A stretch of 50,858 bases of DNA, taken from the NCBI GenBank assembly GCA_913009415.1, contig CAJVYM010000004.1, forward strand, positions 1 through 50,858, written 5' to 3'. Origin of the DNA: an uncultured bacterium. GTDB taxonomy: Bacteria > Bipolaricaulota > Bipolaricaulia > UBA7950 > UBA9294. A program made the position numbers and the translations under genes. Position 1 is the stretch's first letter, and every line of letters starts with the position of its first letter. Below the pieces are notes generated by a model. It ran no database searches. It had not been told where the DNA came from and saw only the letters and a list, made by a program, of their open reading frames with translations. Below, piece after piece: positions 1 through 7,018 of this stretch.

Positions 1-1
1 G

Positions 2-199
2 AATGATTCTTTATCGAGTATCTTGTTTGGTTTGTTATGGAGGTACACTCTACAAAATCATCCTAAGCTCGGTAATGTACTGTTACAACTTAAGACCAAT
101 GCGCCCGACACCTTTGGGACGTTACCAAAATATGGAGCCTACTACGATAAGAAGAACCCTCCAGATGCGTCGCTCACAGAGAATCATCCAGGGATATAG
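2..199 (+). CDS. C-terminal fragment of an unrecognised protein, cut by window edge
   Basis: A frame open from the first bases runs to TAG at 197-199, about 65 codons, with protein-like composition (residues such as LKTNAPDTFGTLPKYGAYY near the end). No start is visible and I do not recognise the family. It directly precedes the hsdM tail remnant, so it may be a fragment of a restriction-modification or mobile gene in a decaying island. It could also be a chance open frame; the main support is its amino-acid texture. Confidence 0.3.
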   Translation, partial: NDSLSSILFGLLWRYTLQNHPKLGNVLLQLKTNAPDTFGTLPKYGAYYDKKNPPDASLTENHPGI

Positions 200-277
200 G
201 AATCTTCAGCCGCAACCGAAGCTTCACACGGCATGGAGCCGAGTTTTGTCCCTGGACAACAACACCATAAAGTAATT

Positions 278-442
278 TACATTGTTTGTCAAGTTCTCGC
301 CAACCTCCCCGACCCCGACGTCATCGCCGCCGAAATCATCGAAGACCTGGAAGCAGCCTTAGAAGAACTCCAAGCCATATCCGATGACTTGGCCCTCACA
401 CCTGGAGCACAGAGAGGTGATGCAGATGGCAAATCTGATTGA
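278..442 (+). pseudogene. hsdM: Remnant of type I restriction methyltransferase HsdM C-terminus
   Basis: The frame ending at TGA 440-442 encodes LPDPDVIAAEIIEDLEAALEELQAI and following residues, which closely resembles the coiled C-terminal tail of HsdM, the DNA-adenine methyltransferase subunit of type I restriction systems. Only about 45 residues match; none of the S-adenosylmethionine-binding or NPPY catalytic region is present, so this is a decayed 3' end rather than a working gene. The match is by eye and rests on a short, low-complexity helix, so it is suggestive only. Confidence 0.4.
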
Positions 443-514
443 CCGCGAGATCAGGAAAGATGTTTACGGCGTGCAAGCAAGACGTGCAAGATACTAAATG
501 AGAAATCATCCCAT

Positions 515-573
515 GAACAAGAGACACGCTTGCTAGGGACACTTGACAGAACAAGAGACACTTGTGCTATAAT
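515..573 (+). promoter_or_regulatory. Promoter and direct-repeat operator candidate for the Panacea operon
   Basis: A TTGACA at 543-548 and a TATAAT at 568-573 are separated by 19 bp, somewhat long for sigma-70 but with near-perfect boxes. A 13-bp direct repeat, GAACAAGAGACAC, occurs at 515-527 and 549-561. The second copy lies between the -35 and -10 boxes, where a bound protein would block polymerase. The arrangement suggests autoregulation by the downstream antitoxin-like protein. Operator function is inference. Confidence 0.5.
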
Positions 574-622
574 TGCTGTGCGTGCATGTAAGAATCTGAG
601 CGCGCAGGGGAGGTATGTGACC

Positions 623-1189
623 ATGAGTTCCTGCTTTGACGAGCGGAAAACCACGCAGCTAGCCGCACGATTCCTATCTAAGGCAGACAACAGAATGGAG
701 TACATTCGTCTCATCAAGCTCCTCTACATCTCTGATCGAGAAGCTCTGAAAAACTGGGGATATCCTCTGACTGGAGATGAGTACTACTCCTTAAAGCACG
801 GCCCTATCGTGAGTAACGTGTACGACTTGATCACAGCGGATCCAAATTACGTGAAGCGGTCCTATTGGGGAACCTACATACGAACAGAAGGGGTACACGT
901 CATTCTAGAGACAGAGCCGCCCTTAGAAGATATCTCGAAAACAGAGCTCAAACTAGTCGAGACCATTCATGATCGATACCACTCTGTAACCACATGGGAT
1001 CTAATCGCCCAAATGCATGACGAGTTCAAGGAATGGCAAGATCCTGGAAACGGTAGAATCCCCATAACATATGAGCAAATCCTGCTAGCAGTTGGCAAAA
1101 GCAAAGATGTGGCCGACGAGCTATCCGATATTGCCCAGCAAAGAAACTACATCGACAAAGTCATCCAAGGAGTCAAACAAGTGTCCTGA
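623..1189 (+). CDS. Panacea (SocA-like, DUF4065) domain antitoxin
   Basis: A 188-residue protein with the look of the Panacea/DUF4065 family: an N-terminal region with IRLIKLLYISDREAL, followed by GYPLTGDEYYSLKHGPIV, the conserved family core. Panacea proteins act as antitoxins for many unrelated small toxins; the founding member SocA is a proteolytic adaptor for the toxin SocB. The chosen ATG has AGGGGAGG about 9 bases upstream; an upstream in-frame ATG at 530 lies before the predicted -35 box and is unlikely. The stop overlaps the next start by one base (TGATG), so the two genes are translationally coupled, which fits a toxin-antitoxin pair. The partner is frameshifted. Confidence 0.75.
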   Translation: MSSCFDERKTTQLAARFLSKADNRMEYIRLIKLLYISDREALKNWGYPLTGDEYYSLKHGPIVSNVYDLITADPNYVKRSYWGTYIRTEGVHVILETEPPLEDISKTELKLVETIHDRYHSVTTWDLIAQMHDEFKEWQDPGNGRIPITYEQILLAVGKSKDVADELSDIAQQRNYIDKVIQGVKQVS

Positions 1190-1591
1190 TGGTTGGTCCT
1201 GGAGATACTTTCTCCATACAGGTTCCAAACGCTAGACGAGATCCAATATGTTACTTTATATTAACATCGCTGAAGATGTCCACGGACGACACTCTCCTCT
1301 GTGTATATCTCAAACCGTTGCGGCTTGGATCCGACACAAGTTGTGTTGTTCGGCCTGATGAATACCCTAGGTGTTACCGAGGATCATGTTGTCGAATACG
1401 GTCGTCCATATCTGGCAGACTTTTATGCCCTGACTGACGCTTTGAAGAATGGCCCAGATGTTACTTGGATCTCTCAAGAATGCTCTCCCGAACTTCTTAG
1501 AAAAATGCAGGAAGGCGCTCTTAAAGCCGATTATATTTCTCCACGATACCGTAAATTAGTGGAAGCTGAACTGAAGCGTCTGACTAGATAG
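1189..1591 (+). pseudogene. Frameshifted toxin-like partner of the Panacea antitoxin
   Basis: The first frame begins at ATG 1189 and reads MVGPGDTFSIQVPN through DTSCVVRPDEYPR, then the family-like sequence continues in another frame as VTEDHVVEYGRPYLADFYAL to a stop at 1591. Joined at about 1360-1380 this gives a protein of about 133 residues. The N-terminal GDTFSI and DTSCVV blocks resemble a small beta-barrel partner often seen next to Panacea genes. A single-base indel separates the halves, so either the toxin was inactivated, the assembly has an error, or translation shifts frame. The toxin role is inferred from position and from this loose similarity. Confidence 0.5.
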
Positions 1592-1606
1592 GGTGGGTAC
1601 AAGCTC

Positions 1607-1672
1607 GCTTGCTCGTTCTTCACAATAGAACTTGAAATCGCGCCCGGCATCGTAGTGGGAAGGCTTCAGCAC
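1607..1672 (+). pseudogene. Remnant of the 3' end of a second HigA/ImmA gene
   Basis: About 22 codons read ELEIAPGIVVGRLQH near their end. They match ELGIAPGVVVGRLHH near the C-terminus of the intact HigA/ImmA-like protein, nucleotides about 3187-3234. The match stops where the 140-bp hairpin repeat begins, the same repeat that follows the intact gene. This is a relic of a former second toxin-antitoxin module, or of a duplication that included the downstream repeat, with most of the coding part lost. Confidence 0.55.
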
Positions 1673-1809
1673 TGCTCCGCACAGCATAATGCCTGTGCTT
1701 TTCGTAGCGTGGCAGCTCGTCTGCCACGTTTGGTAGTGCCAATCAACGTCGAGCACAGGGCTCGACGCTACAGAAAAGCTGGGAAGAGGCAAGATCTTTT
1801 CAGCTGCAC
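1667..1809 (+). repeat. 140-bp hairpin repeat, copy A
   Basis: This segment is repeated at 3316-3459 with clear identity over most of its length, including CAGCACTGCTCCGCA at the left and AAGATCTTTTCAGCT at the right. Two hairpins are visible in this copy: CGTGGCAG paired with CTGCCACG, and CGTCGAG paired with CTCGACG around a CACAGGG loop. An outer GTAGCG/CGCTAC pairing is also possible. It has no coding capacity and looks like a small dispersed structured element. Confidence 0.7.
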
Positions 1810-1826
1810 GCACTTGCATTTTTCTT

Positions 1827-1839
1827 TACCAATATGGTA
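1827..1839 (+). promoter_or_regulatory. Palindromic operator candidate upstream of higB
   Basis: TACCA-ATA-TGGTA is a perfect 5-bp-arm inverted repeat 34 bases before the toxin start codon. It lies next to a TATAGT -10-like box at 1843-1848; a TTGCAT at 1814-1819 is too far for a standard spacing. Autorepression by the helix-turn-helix antitoxin is usual for such modules, so this is the most likely operator. Short palindromes can arise by chance. Confidence 0.4.
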
Positions 1840-1872
1840 AGATATAGTGCTGATTGGTACGCGGGAGAATGC

Positions 1873-2208
1873 ATGGAGATTCTCTTCAAGAGTCGAAAGA
1901 TGCAAAAGAGGATGAACTCGGAAGCAGAGCTGGTACGAGAGTACGGCAAGGAAAACGCCAGGATAATCATGCGGCGTATGGTGGTTTTACACGCTGCGGC
2001 GTGTTTGGCTGATGTTCCACAAAGGCCGCCAGATCGATGTCATCCATTGTCTGGCAAGAGAAAGGGGCAGTATGCTGTGGACACAAAGCACCCGTATCGG
2101 ATCATCATCGAGCCGGCCAACAATCCGATTCCACTACTCGAAGATGGCTCAACCGACACAAGGTCTGTCACATCGATTCGGATCCTCGAAGTAAAGGACT
2201 ATCACTGA
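1873..2208 (+). CDS. higB: HigB-like toxin of the RelE superfamily
   Basis: A 111-residue protein beginning MEILFKSRKMQKRMNS, the usual N-terminal texture of HigB-type killer proteins: small ribosome-dependent mRNA interferases. The conserved core includes RPPDRCHPLSGKRKGQYAVD and HPYRIIIEPANN. The ATG at 1873 is preceded by GGGAG at 1863-1867; the in-frame ATG at 1834 lies inside the palindromic operator and is rejected. The stop codon overlaps the antitoxin start (TGATG), and the toxin-first order is the one typical of higBA. No frame damage is visible, so the module is probably active. Confidence 0.8.
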   Translation: MEILFKSRKMQKRMNSEAELVREYGKENARIIMRRMVVLHAAACLADVPQRPPDRCHPLSGKRKGQYAVDTKHPYRIIIEPANNPIPLLEDGSTDTRSVTSIRILEVKDYH

Positions 2209-3308
2209 TGAACACCGCCAAGCAATACACATTCAATCCCGACTACTCGGTTCATCCAGGTGAGATACTGGGAGAAACATTGCAAGCACGTTCCATATCG
2301 CAGTCGGAACTGGCCTCCCGCTGCGGAATATCGGAGAAGCATGTCAGCCAGATTATCAATGGCAAGGCATCCATTACATCGGAGACTGCCCTACTATTCG
2401 AGCGAGCCCTAGGGATTCGCGCAAGTTTGTGGATGAACCTCGAATCGAGTCATCGCCTTCACGTCGCAAGGAGAGCAGAAGAGGCAAGATTCGCGTCGTT
2501 CTACGAATGGGCAAAGGAGTTTCCTATTCGCAGCCTAACCAAACGCGGTTGGATACCAGAGACCACTAGCAAGGAGGAGCAAGTTCGTGCTCTGCTAGAT
2601 TTTTTCGGCGTTTCAAGCCCTGCTGCTTGGGAAGCTCATTACAAGAAACTCGCAGTGGCATACCGCAAATCACCTGCATTCACGACCTCCCTCAAATCGA
2701 TCACATCGTGGCTACGGATTGGTGAACTTGAGGCAGCCGACATTGAGACTGATCCGTTCAGCAAGAAAAACTTCCGTCGCTCGCTGGATGAGATTCGTGG
2801 GCTCACTTCCCTTGACCCTTCCGATTTTGAACTTCGCATGAAAGAACTATGTTACAAGGCGGGCGTCGTACTGGTGTTCCTCCCGGAACTTCCAGGCACC
2901 CACGTCTCCGGGGCCACAAGATGGCTCTCCTCGGGAAAAGCGCTGATCATTCAAAGCTTGCGGTATCGCGCGGATGATCATTTCTGGTTCACCTTCTTCC
3001 ACGAAGCGGCACACATACTACTGCACGGAAAGAACGCGGTCTTTATCGACGAAGAGTCGAAGGTGCTTTCTGATGAAGAAGCGAAAGCAGATGCTTTTGC
3101 GGCAAACCATCTTATCCCAAGAGCGCGATACGAGAGGTTTGTGAGCGTTCGTCCGATCTCAAGGTCAAGAGTGCTTGCGTTCGCAAGAGAACTGGGAATA
3201 GCGCCCGGCGTCGTCGTGGGAAGGCTTCACCACGATAAGGTCGTTCCCTTCAGCTGGTTTCAGGATCTCAAGCGCACGTTCGTCTTTGCTGAAGATGATA
3301 CCAGCTAG
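2208..3308 (+). CDS. higA: HigA-type antitoxin fused to an ImmA/IrrE metallopeptidase domain
   Basis: A 366-residue two-domain protein. Residues about 15-75 form an XRE helix-turn-helix of HigA type (HPGEILGETLQ, SQSELASRCGISEKHVSQII). The C-terminal half is an ImmA/IrrE-like zinc peptidase with the signature HEAAHILLHG at about residue 264. Stand-alone HigA is about 100 residues; the long COG3093 plus COG2856 fusion is a known variant. The HTH would repress the operon and neutralise HigB, and the peptidase could couple release to a signal; the latter is inference. Translation starts at the ATG overlapping the higB stop. A truncated 3' relic of a paralogue lies upstream at 1607-1672. Confidence 0.85.
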   Translation: MNTAKQYTFNPDYSVHPGEILGETLQARSISQSELASRCGISEKHVSQIINGKASITSETALLFERALGIRASLWMNLESSHRLHVARRAEEARFASFYEWAKEFPIRSLTKRGWIPETTSKEEQVRALLDFFGVSSPAAWEAHYKKLAVAYRKSPAFTTSLKSITSWLRIGELEAADIETDPFSKKNFRRSLDEIRGLTSLDPSDFELRMKELCYKAGVVLVFLPELPGTHVSGATRWLSSGKALIIQSLRYRADDHFWFTFFHEAAHILLHGKNAVFIDEESKVLSDEEAKADAFAANHLIPRARYERFVSVRPISRSRVLAFARELGIAPGVVVGRLHHDKVVPFSWFQDLKRTFVFAEDDTS

Positions 3309-3315
3309 TACCCAT

Positions 3316-3459
3316 TCAGCACTGCTCCGCACTATATAATACCTGTACTTCTCGTAGAGTGATAGCTTGTCTGCGATGTTTGGTAGCGGCAATCAACGTC
3401 GAGCACAGGGCTCGACGCTACGAAAAAGTTGGAAAGAGCCAAGATCTTTTCAGCTCCAC
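3316..3459 (+). repeat. 140-bp hairpin repeat, copy B
   Basis: Second copy of the element at 1667-1809. The CGTCGAG/CTCGACG hairpin is conserved, while the other hairpin has decayed (GTGATAGCTTGTCTGCGAT). It begins 8 bp after the higA stop. Both copies therefore follow a higA 3' end, one intact and one relic, so the element was probably duplicated with the toxin-antitoxin gene or is a preferred recombination point. Confidence 0.7.
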
Positions 3460-3580
3460 TCTTTGATGCTCTCCTTGGCGCCCTGCTTATCAAAGCACAA
3501 CAACAGACAGGCCTTTTCGTGAGGCTGCTTTTCCTGTTCCGCGCTCGGCGTTCCGAACTCCCAGTTTGCCTGGCCTGCTC

Positions 3581-3960
3581 GTCGCGGTAGGGACACCCGT
3601 CGCCGGGTGCCCCCCGCACAGATCCGGACGTGAGGAATTACGCTCATCCGGCTCCTACCTCGGGTTGATGACGCGGAGGCGTTCTGCGCCTCCCGTACTC
3701 GCTCCAATCCCTGTGACACACCTCTGAGATCAATGTAGGTCCTTCCTCTTGGCTGTATCCCCGGTTTCCCGGTTCGTGCCCGTTTAGAGTTCGCCATATC
3801 GCTCCCTCCGGCTCTGTGTCCGGCGTGTGCTGGACTCAACCGAGTTCCCCTTGGGGGGTGTAGTAAGTTCCTCTTCGGCTACTACATCCCCCGAGGGGCC
3901 GTAGCGGCTCGCTACGCCTTACCACGTAGTGGACTTCCACCACTTCCTCCATGCCAGTTT
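3581..3960 (-). mobile_element. Degenerate group II intron 3' region with domains V and VI
   Basis: On the minus strand, positions 3654-3621 hold a 34-base domain V-like hairpin beginning GAGCCGGA and ending TCCGGATC, with the usual two-base CG bulge. The apical loop is TAAT rather than GNRA, and the base facing G of the AGC triad is A instead of U. Downstream is a domain VI-like 10-bp stem with a GCGA loop and a CTACC stretch carrying a bulged A (3619-3586), ending in CGAC. Upstream, a frame reads TYIDLRGVSQGLERVREA, resembling the N-terminus of an intron-encoded protein, but no reverse transcriptase follows. I read this as an intron that lost its protein; the left boundary is uncertain. Confidence 0.55.
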
Positions 3961-4180
3961 TACCGGCGCTTTCACTCATTACCCATCACTGCATTTCTGG
4001 TGTTCTCTGCGCCTGCCTGTCCTTCGTACGCAGACAGGTCTTGGCGTCTCTGCGAGAGAATGCTGTTGCTCTTTCTACTGACTCGTCACTCATTACCCAT
4101 CACCGTTTGGAGTCCTTGCCAGAGGCTCTCTGTATACGCACTATGTTCTCAAGCGCCCACCCCAAACGATAAGCGAACGA
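3961..4180. other. Intergenic stretch with short direct repeats
   Basis: No gene is supported here. An 18-bp sequence, TCACTCATTACCCATCAC, occurs at 3972-3989 and again at 4086-4103. Between them is CCTGCCTGTCC facing GCAGACAGG (a weak hairpin) followed by CTTGGCGTCTCTGCG, a string that recurs in reverse orientation inside the element at 12276-12710. This looks like debris of small repeats. Confidence 0.4.
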
Positions 4181-4185
4181 AAAAA

Positions 4186-4213
4186 GCGGGGTAGGCTCTG
4201 GAGCCTACCCCGC
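4186..4213 (-). terminator. Rho-independent terminator of the acs-satP operon
   Basis: Read on the minus strand, a perfect 13-bp stem (GCGGGGTAGGCTC with GAGCCTACCCCGC) closes a 2-base loop and is followed by TTTTTT. It lies 13 bases beyond the stop codon of the SatP-like gene. Strength and position make this a confident intrinsic terminator. Confidence 0.9.
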
Positions 4214-4226
4214 CATATCACACTAG

Positions 4227-4808
4227 TTACTTGCGCACTCCCATAGGAAGCACAGTTTTCCCGTGCACTGTATTGATAAGCGTCCCTGCCGAGGCGTACC
4301 AGGCAATCAACGCGCACAGCACACCTTCGTAACCGGCAATGGTGTGTACTATGGGAACGAACTCACCGATTGCCAGCAAGAAGAAGAGGATCGTCAGAGT
4401 GATGAACACCCACGTGATCGCCTTTGGCAACTTGAGAGAGGCGATCATCGCGTAGAAGGTGAATATCCCCCACGCGATGAGGACGATTGCCACTCCGCCC
4501 GCTGAGACATCGGCGACTACAGGGAGACCGGCGAACTTCAGGAAGAAGAACAGCGCCAGGCCCATCCAAAACGCACCGTAGGAGGTGAAACAGGTGGCAC
4601 CGAAGATGTCCCCACGGCGTACGTCCCACATCCCCGCCATGAACTGAGCCAGTCCTCCGTAGAGCATGGCTACAGGCATGACGATGCCGATCGCAGATGC
4701 ATCCACCCAACCAGCGTTGACGATGTTCAGGATGAACGTCGAGAGGGCAAATCCCCCCAACCCCAGCGCACCGACATTGGCCAATGCAGGCTTGTTCGCT
4801 TCGCTCAT
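4227..4808 (-). CDS. satP: SatP/YaaH-family acetate-succinate transporter
   Basis: A 193-residue integral membrane protein with six hydrophobic segments, matching the length of the GPR1/FUN34/YaaH family. The N-terminus keeps the family pattern (ANVGALGLGGFALSTFILN), with changes from the typical NPAPLGL motif. Family members move acetate and related short acids across the inner membrane, by proton symport or as channels. The gene follows acs by 10 bp on the same strand, so uptake and activation of acetate are co-transcribed; a strong terminator follows. Direction of net transport cannot be told from sequence. Confidence 0.9.
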   Translation of the reverse strand: MSEANKPALANVGALGLGGFALSTFILNIVNAGWVDASAIGIVMPVAMLYGGLAQFMAGMWDVRRGDIFGATCFTSYGAFWMGLALFFFLKFAGLPVVADVSAGGVAIVLIAWGIFTFYAMIASLKLPKAITWVFITLTILFFLLAIGEFVPIVHTIAGYEGVLCALIAWYASAGTLINTVHGKTVLPMGVRK

Positions 4809-4818
4809 CTGTTCCTCC

Positions 4819-6777
4819 CTAGCCTTTATAGCCGACCATCTCTTTCAGGTGATTGACGCTCTCTGGGTTCTGCAGCGTGCTCAGGTCACCGACAGGGTCG
4901 TTTCGCACCAACGCCTTCAGGACGCGGCGCATAATCTTCCCGGAACGGGTCTTCGGGACATCGTCGACGAAGATGATCTCATCAGGTCTTCCAGTCGGGC
5001 CGATGACCTTCGTCACCGTCGCCAGTAGTTCCTTGCGAATCTCGTCGGAATGAGCGACTCCCGCCTTGAGGAGGACGAACGCCACCGGGACCTCGCCCTT
5101 CAGATCGTGCGGGCGGGAGACGACGGCCACTTCGCTTACCTTGTCATTCTGCGCCAGCGCGCTCTCCACCTCGGCCGTGGCGAGTCGATGGCCGGCGACG
5201 TTCATCACGTCGTCGACGCGCCCGGTAATGCGGATGTTCCCCGCTTCGTCCTTGCGAGCGCCATCGCTCGTGAAGTAGCGCTTATCGCCGTATTCGGTGA
5301 AGTACTGCGCTTTGAACCTTTCCATGTCGCCATAAATGCCGCGCGTGAGTGCGGGCGGGAACGGGCTGAAGATGGAGAGGTATCCGCCTTCACCGGGAGC
5401 CACGGGCGATCCACCGGCATCGAGGATGTCCGCGATTATGCCCGGGAAGGGCCTACCGGCGACAGTAGGCACGAACGGCCCTATTCCAGGGAGGCTGTTC
5501 ACCATGTTCGCGCCGGTCTCGGTCTGCCACCATGTATCAACGATCGGGCAGCGTCCGCCGCCGATCTTGTCAAAGTACCACAGCCAGGCGTCAACGTTGA
5601 TCGGCTCACCGACCGTGCCCAGCAGGCGCAGGGATGACAGATCGTACTTCGCCGGCCACTCGTCCCCCCACTTGAGGAACATACGGATCGCGGTCGGCGC
5701 AGTGTACAGCTGGGTGACCTTGTGCTTCTCGATGATCGCCCACATGCGGCCGTAGTCAGGGGCATCCGGGGATCCCTCGTACATCACGCTCGTGACGCCA
5801 TTCATCAATGGAGCGTAGTTGATGTAGGTATGGCCGGTGATCCAGCCGACATCGGCGGTGCACCAGAAGACGTCTCCGGGATGGAGATCGAAGTTCCACT
5901 TGGCGGTGAGATAGGACTGAACAGCATAGCCACCGGTGGTGTGCATGATCCCCTTCGGCTGGCCCGTCGTCCCTGATGTGTACAGGAGGAACGCCAGATC
6001 CTCGGCATCCATCTCTTCTGCCGGGCAATCTTCGGATGCATCCTTCATCAGCTCGTGGTACCACACATCGCGGCCTGGGGTCATCGACGCGCTTCCATCG
6101 AGGCGCTTGACGACGACGACTTTCTCCACGGGTGTCCCTTCGACACCGGTATCTGCGTTCTTCTTCAGGTTGATTGCCTTGCCGCGCCGATAGTAGCCGT
6201 CCGCGGTGATGACGACCTTCGCCCCAGTGTCGACCATCCGATCGCGCAGAGAATCGGGTGAGAAGGCCGAGAAGACGACGCTGTGCGGCGCGCCGATGCG
6301 GGCACACGCCTGCATGGCGACTACCGCTTCCGGAATCATCGGCAGGTAGATTCCCACGCGGTCACCCTTCTTCACACCCAACCCTTTGAGCACGTTGGCG
6401 AACTTGCTCACCTGACGGTGCAGTTCCTTGTAGGTCAGCTTGATTGCCTCTTCCTCTACCGGTTCCGGCTCCCAGATGAGGGCGATCCGATCCCCGTTCC
6501 CCTTCTCGATCTGGGCGTCGAGTGAGTTGTACGAGAGGTTGAGCTTCCCGCCGACGAACCACTTGTAGTTCTCGGGGGCGAACTCGTAGGACTTGTCCCA
6601 ATGCTTGAACCAGTGCAATTCTTCGGCATGTTTGCTCCAGAAAGCAACTGGGTCTGACTTTGCCTCAGCGTAGATCAATTCATCCGAGATCCACGCCTGC
6701 TCCTTCATGGCCGCATTTGGCCAGAAGACGTTTTTCTCTTTCGGGTCCTTCTCGACCCACTTCATCGAATTCGACAC
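4819..6777 (-). CDS. acs: Acetyl-CoA synthetase (AMP-forming)
   Basis: A 652-residue enzyme, the usual length for Acs, converting acetate, ATP and CoA to acetyl-CoA, AMP and PPi in the cytoplasm. Visible motifs in order: YTSGTTGQPKG (phosphate loop), WWQTETG, TGRVDDVMNVAGHR, and PKTRSGKIMRR near the C-terminus, whose lysine is the catalytic residue acetylated in other bacteria. The frame opens with GTG at 6777; an ATG four codons in (6765) is an alternative, with AGGAG upstream of both. It leads an operon with the SatP-like transporter, a pairing that points to acetate assimilation. Confidence 0.95.
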   Translation of the reverse strand: MSNSMKWVEKDPKEKNVFWPNAAMKEQAWISDELIYAEAKSDPVAFWSKHAEELHWFKHWDKSYEFAPENYKWFVGGKLNLSYNSLDAQIEKGNGDRIALIWEPEPVEEEAIKLTYKELHRQVSKFANVLKGLGVKKGDRVGIYLPMIPEAVVAMQACARIGAPHSVVFSAFSPDSLRDRMVDTGAKVVITADGYYRRGKAINLKKNADTGVEGTPVEKVVVVKRLDGSASMTPGRDVWYHELMKDASEDCPAEEMDAEDLAFLLYTSGTTGQPKGIMHTTGGYAVQSYLTAKWNFDLHPGDVFWCTADVGWITGHTYINYAPLMNGVTSVMYEGSPDAPDYGRMWAIIEKHKVTQLYTAPTAIRMFLKWGDEWPAKYDLSSLRLLGTVGEPINVDAWLWYFDKIGGGRCPIVDTWWQTETGANMVNSLPGIGPFVPTVAGRPFPGIIADILDAGGSPVAPGEGGYLSIFSPFPPALTRGIYGDMERFKAQYFTEYGDKRYFTSDGARKDEAGNIRITGRVDDVMNVAGHRLATAEVESALAQNDKVSEVAVVSRPHDLKGEVPVAFVLLKAGVAHSDEIRKELLATVTKVIGPTGRPDEIIFVDDVPKTRSGKIMRRVLKALVRNDPVGDLSTLQNPESVNHLKEMVGYKG

Positions 6778-6927
6778 GATTTGACCACACTCCTATAGGT
6801 TGATGATCTTGCGCAATACTAGCCAACTGGGGCGCCTGGTGCAAAGGGCGCCATGAAAAGCTGCCAGACGGGTAGTATGCCACTGCTCAGCGGCAAGCAT
6901 TTTGAAGCTAGGCAAAGGCGCACGGTT

Positions 6928-7014
6928 ATGAGAGCAACGGCAGACTTCCTCCCCAAGGCTGAACCGGGGAAGATCGATAAGCGAAAGATCAAGGAGATGT
7001 ACGAAGAGAAGTAG
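6928..7014 (+). pseudogene. C-terminal fragment of an AMP-dependent acyl-CoA synthetase
   Basis: Twenty-eight codons ending in TAG at 7012-7014 contain FLPKAEPGKIDKRKIKEMY, the A10 motif (PKxxxGKIDK) that ends many acyl-CoA synthetases and carries the catalytic lysine. No more of the enzyme is present upstream, so this is a leftover 3' end on the plus strand, squeezed between acs and the transglycosylase, both on minus. It is unrelated in detail to acs, whose corresponding motif is PKTRSGKIMRR. Confidence 0.5.
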
Positions 7015-7018
7015 TTTT

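Noticed and set aside
3450-3839. Minus-strand 129-residue open frame
   Set aside because: It runs through the domain V/VI hairpins of the intron relic; only a short part resembles an intron protein N-terminus, so it is not called as a gene.
5756-6307. Minus-strand 183-residue frame within acs
   Set aside because: A different frame of the acs coding sequence; acs is complete and conserved through this region.
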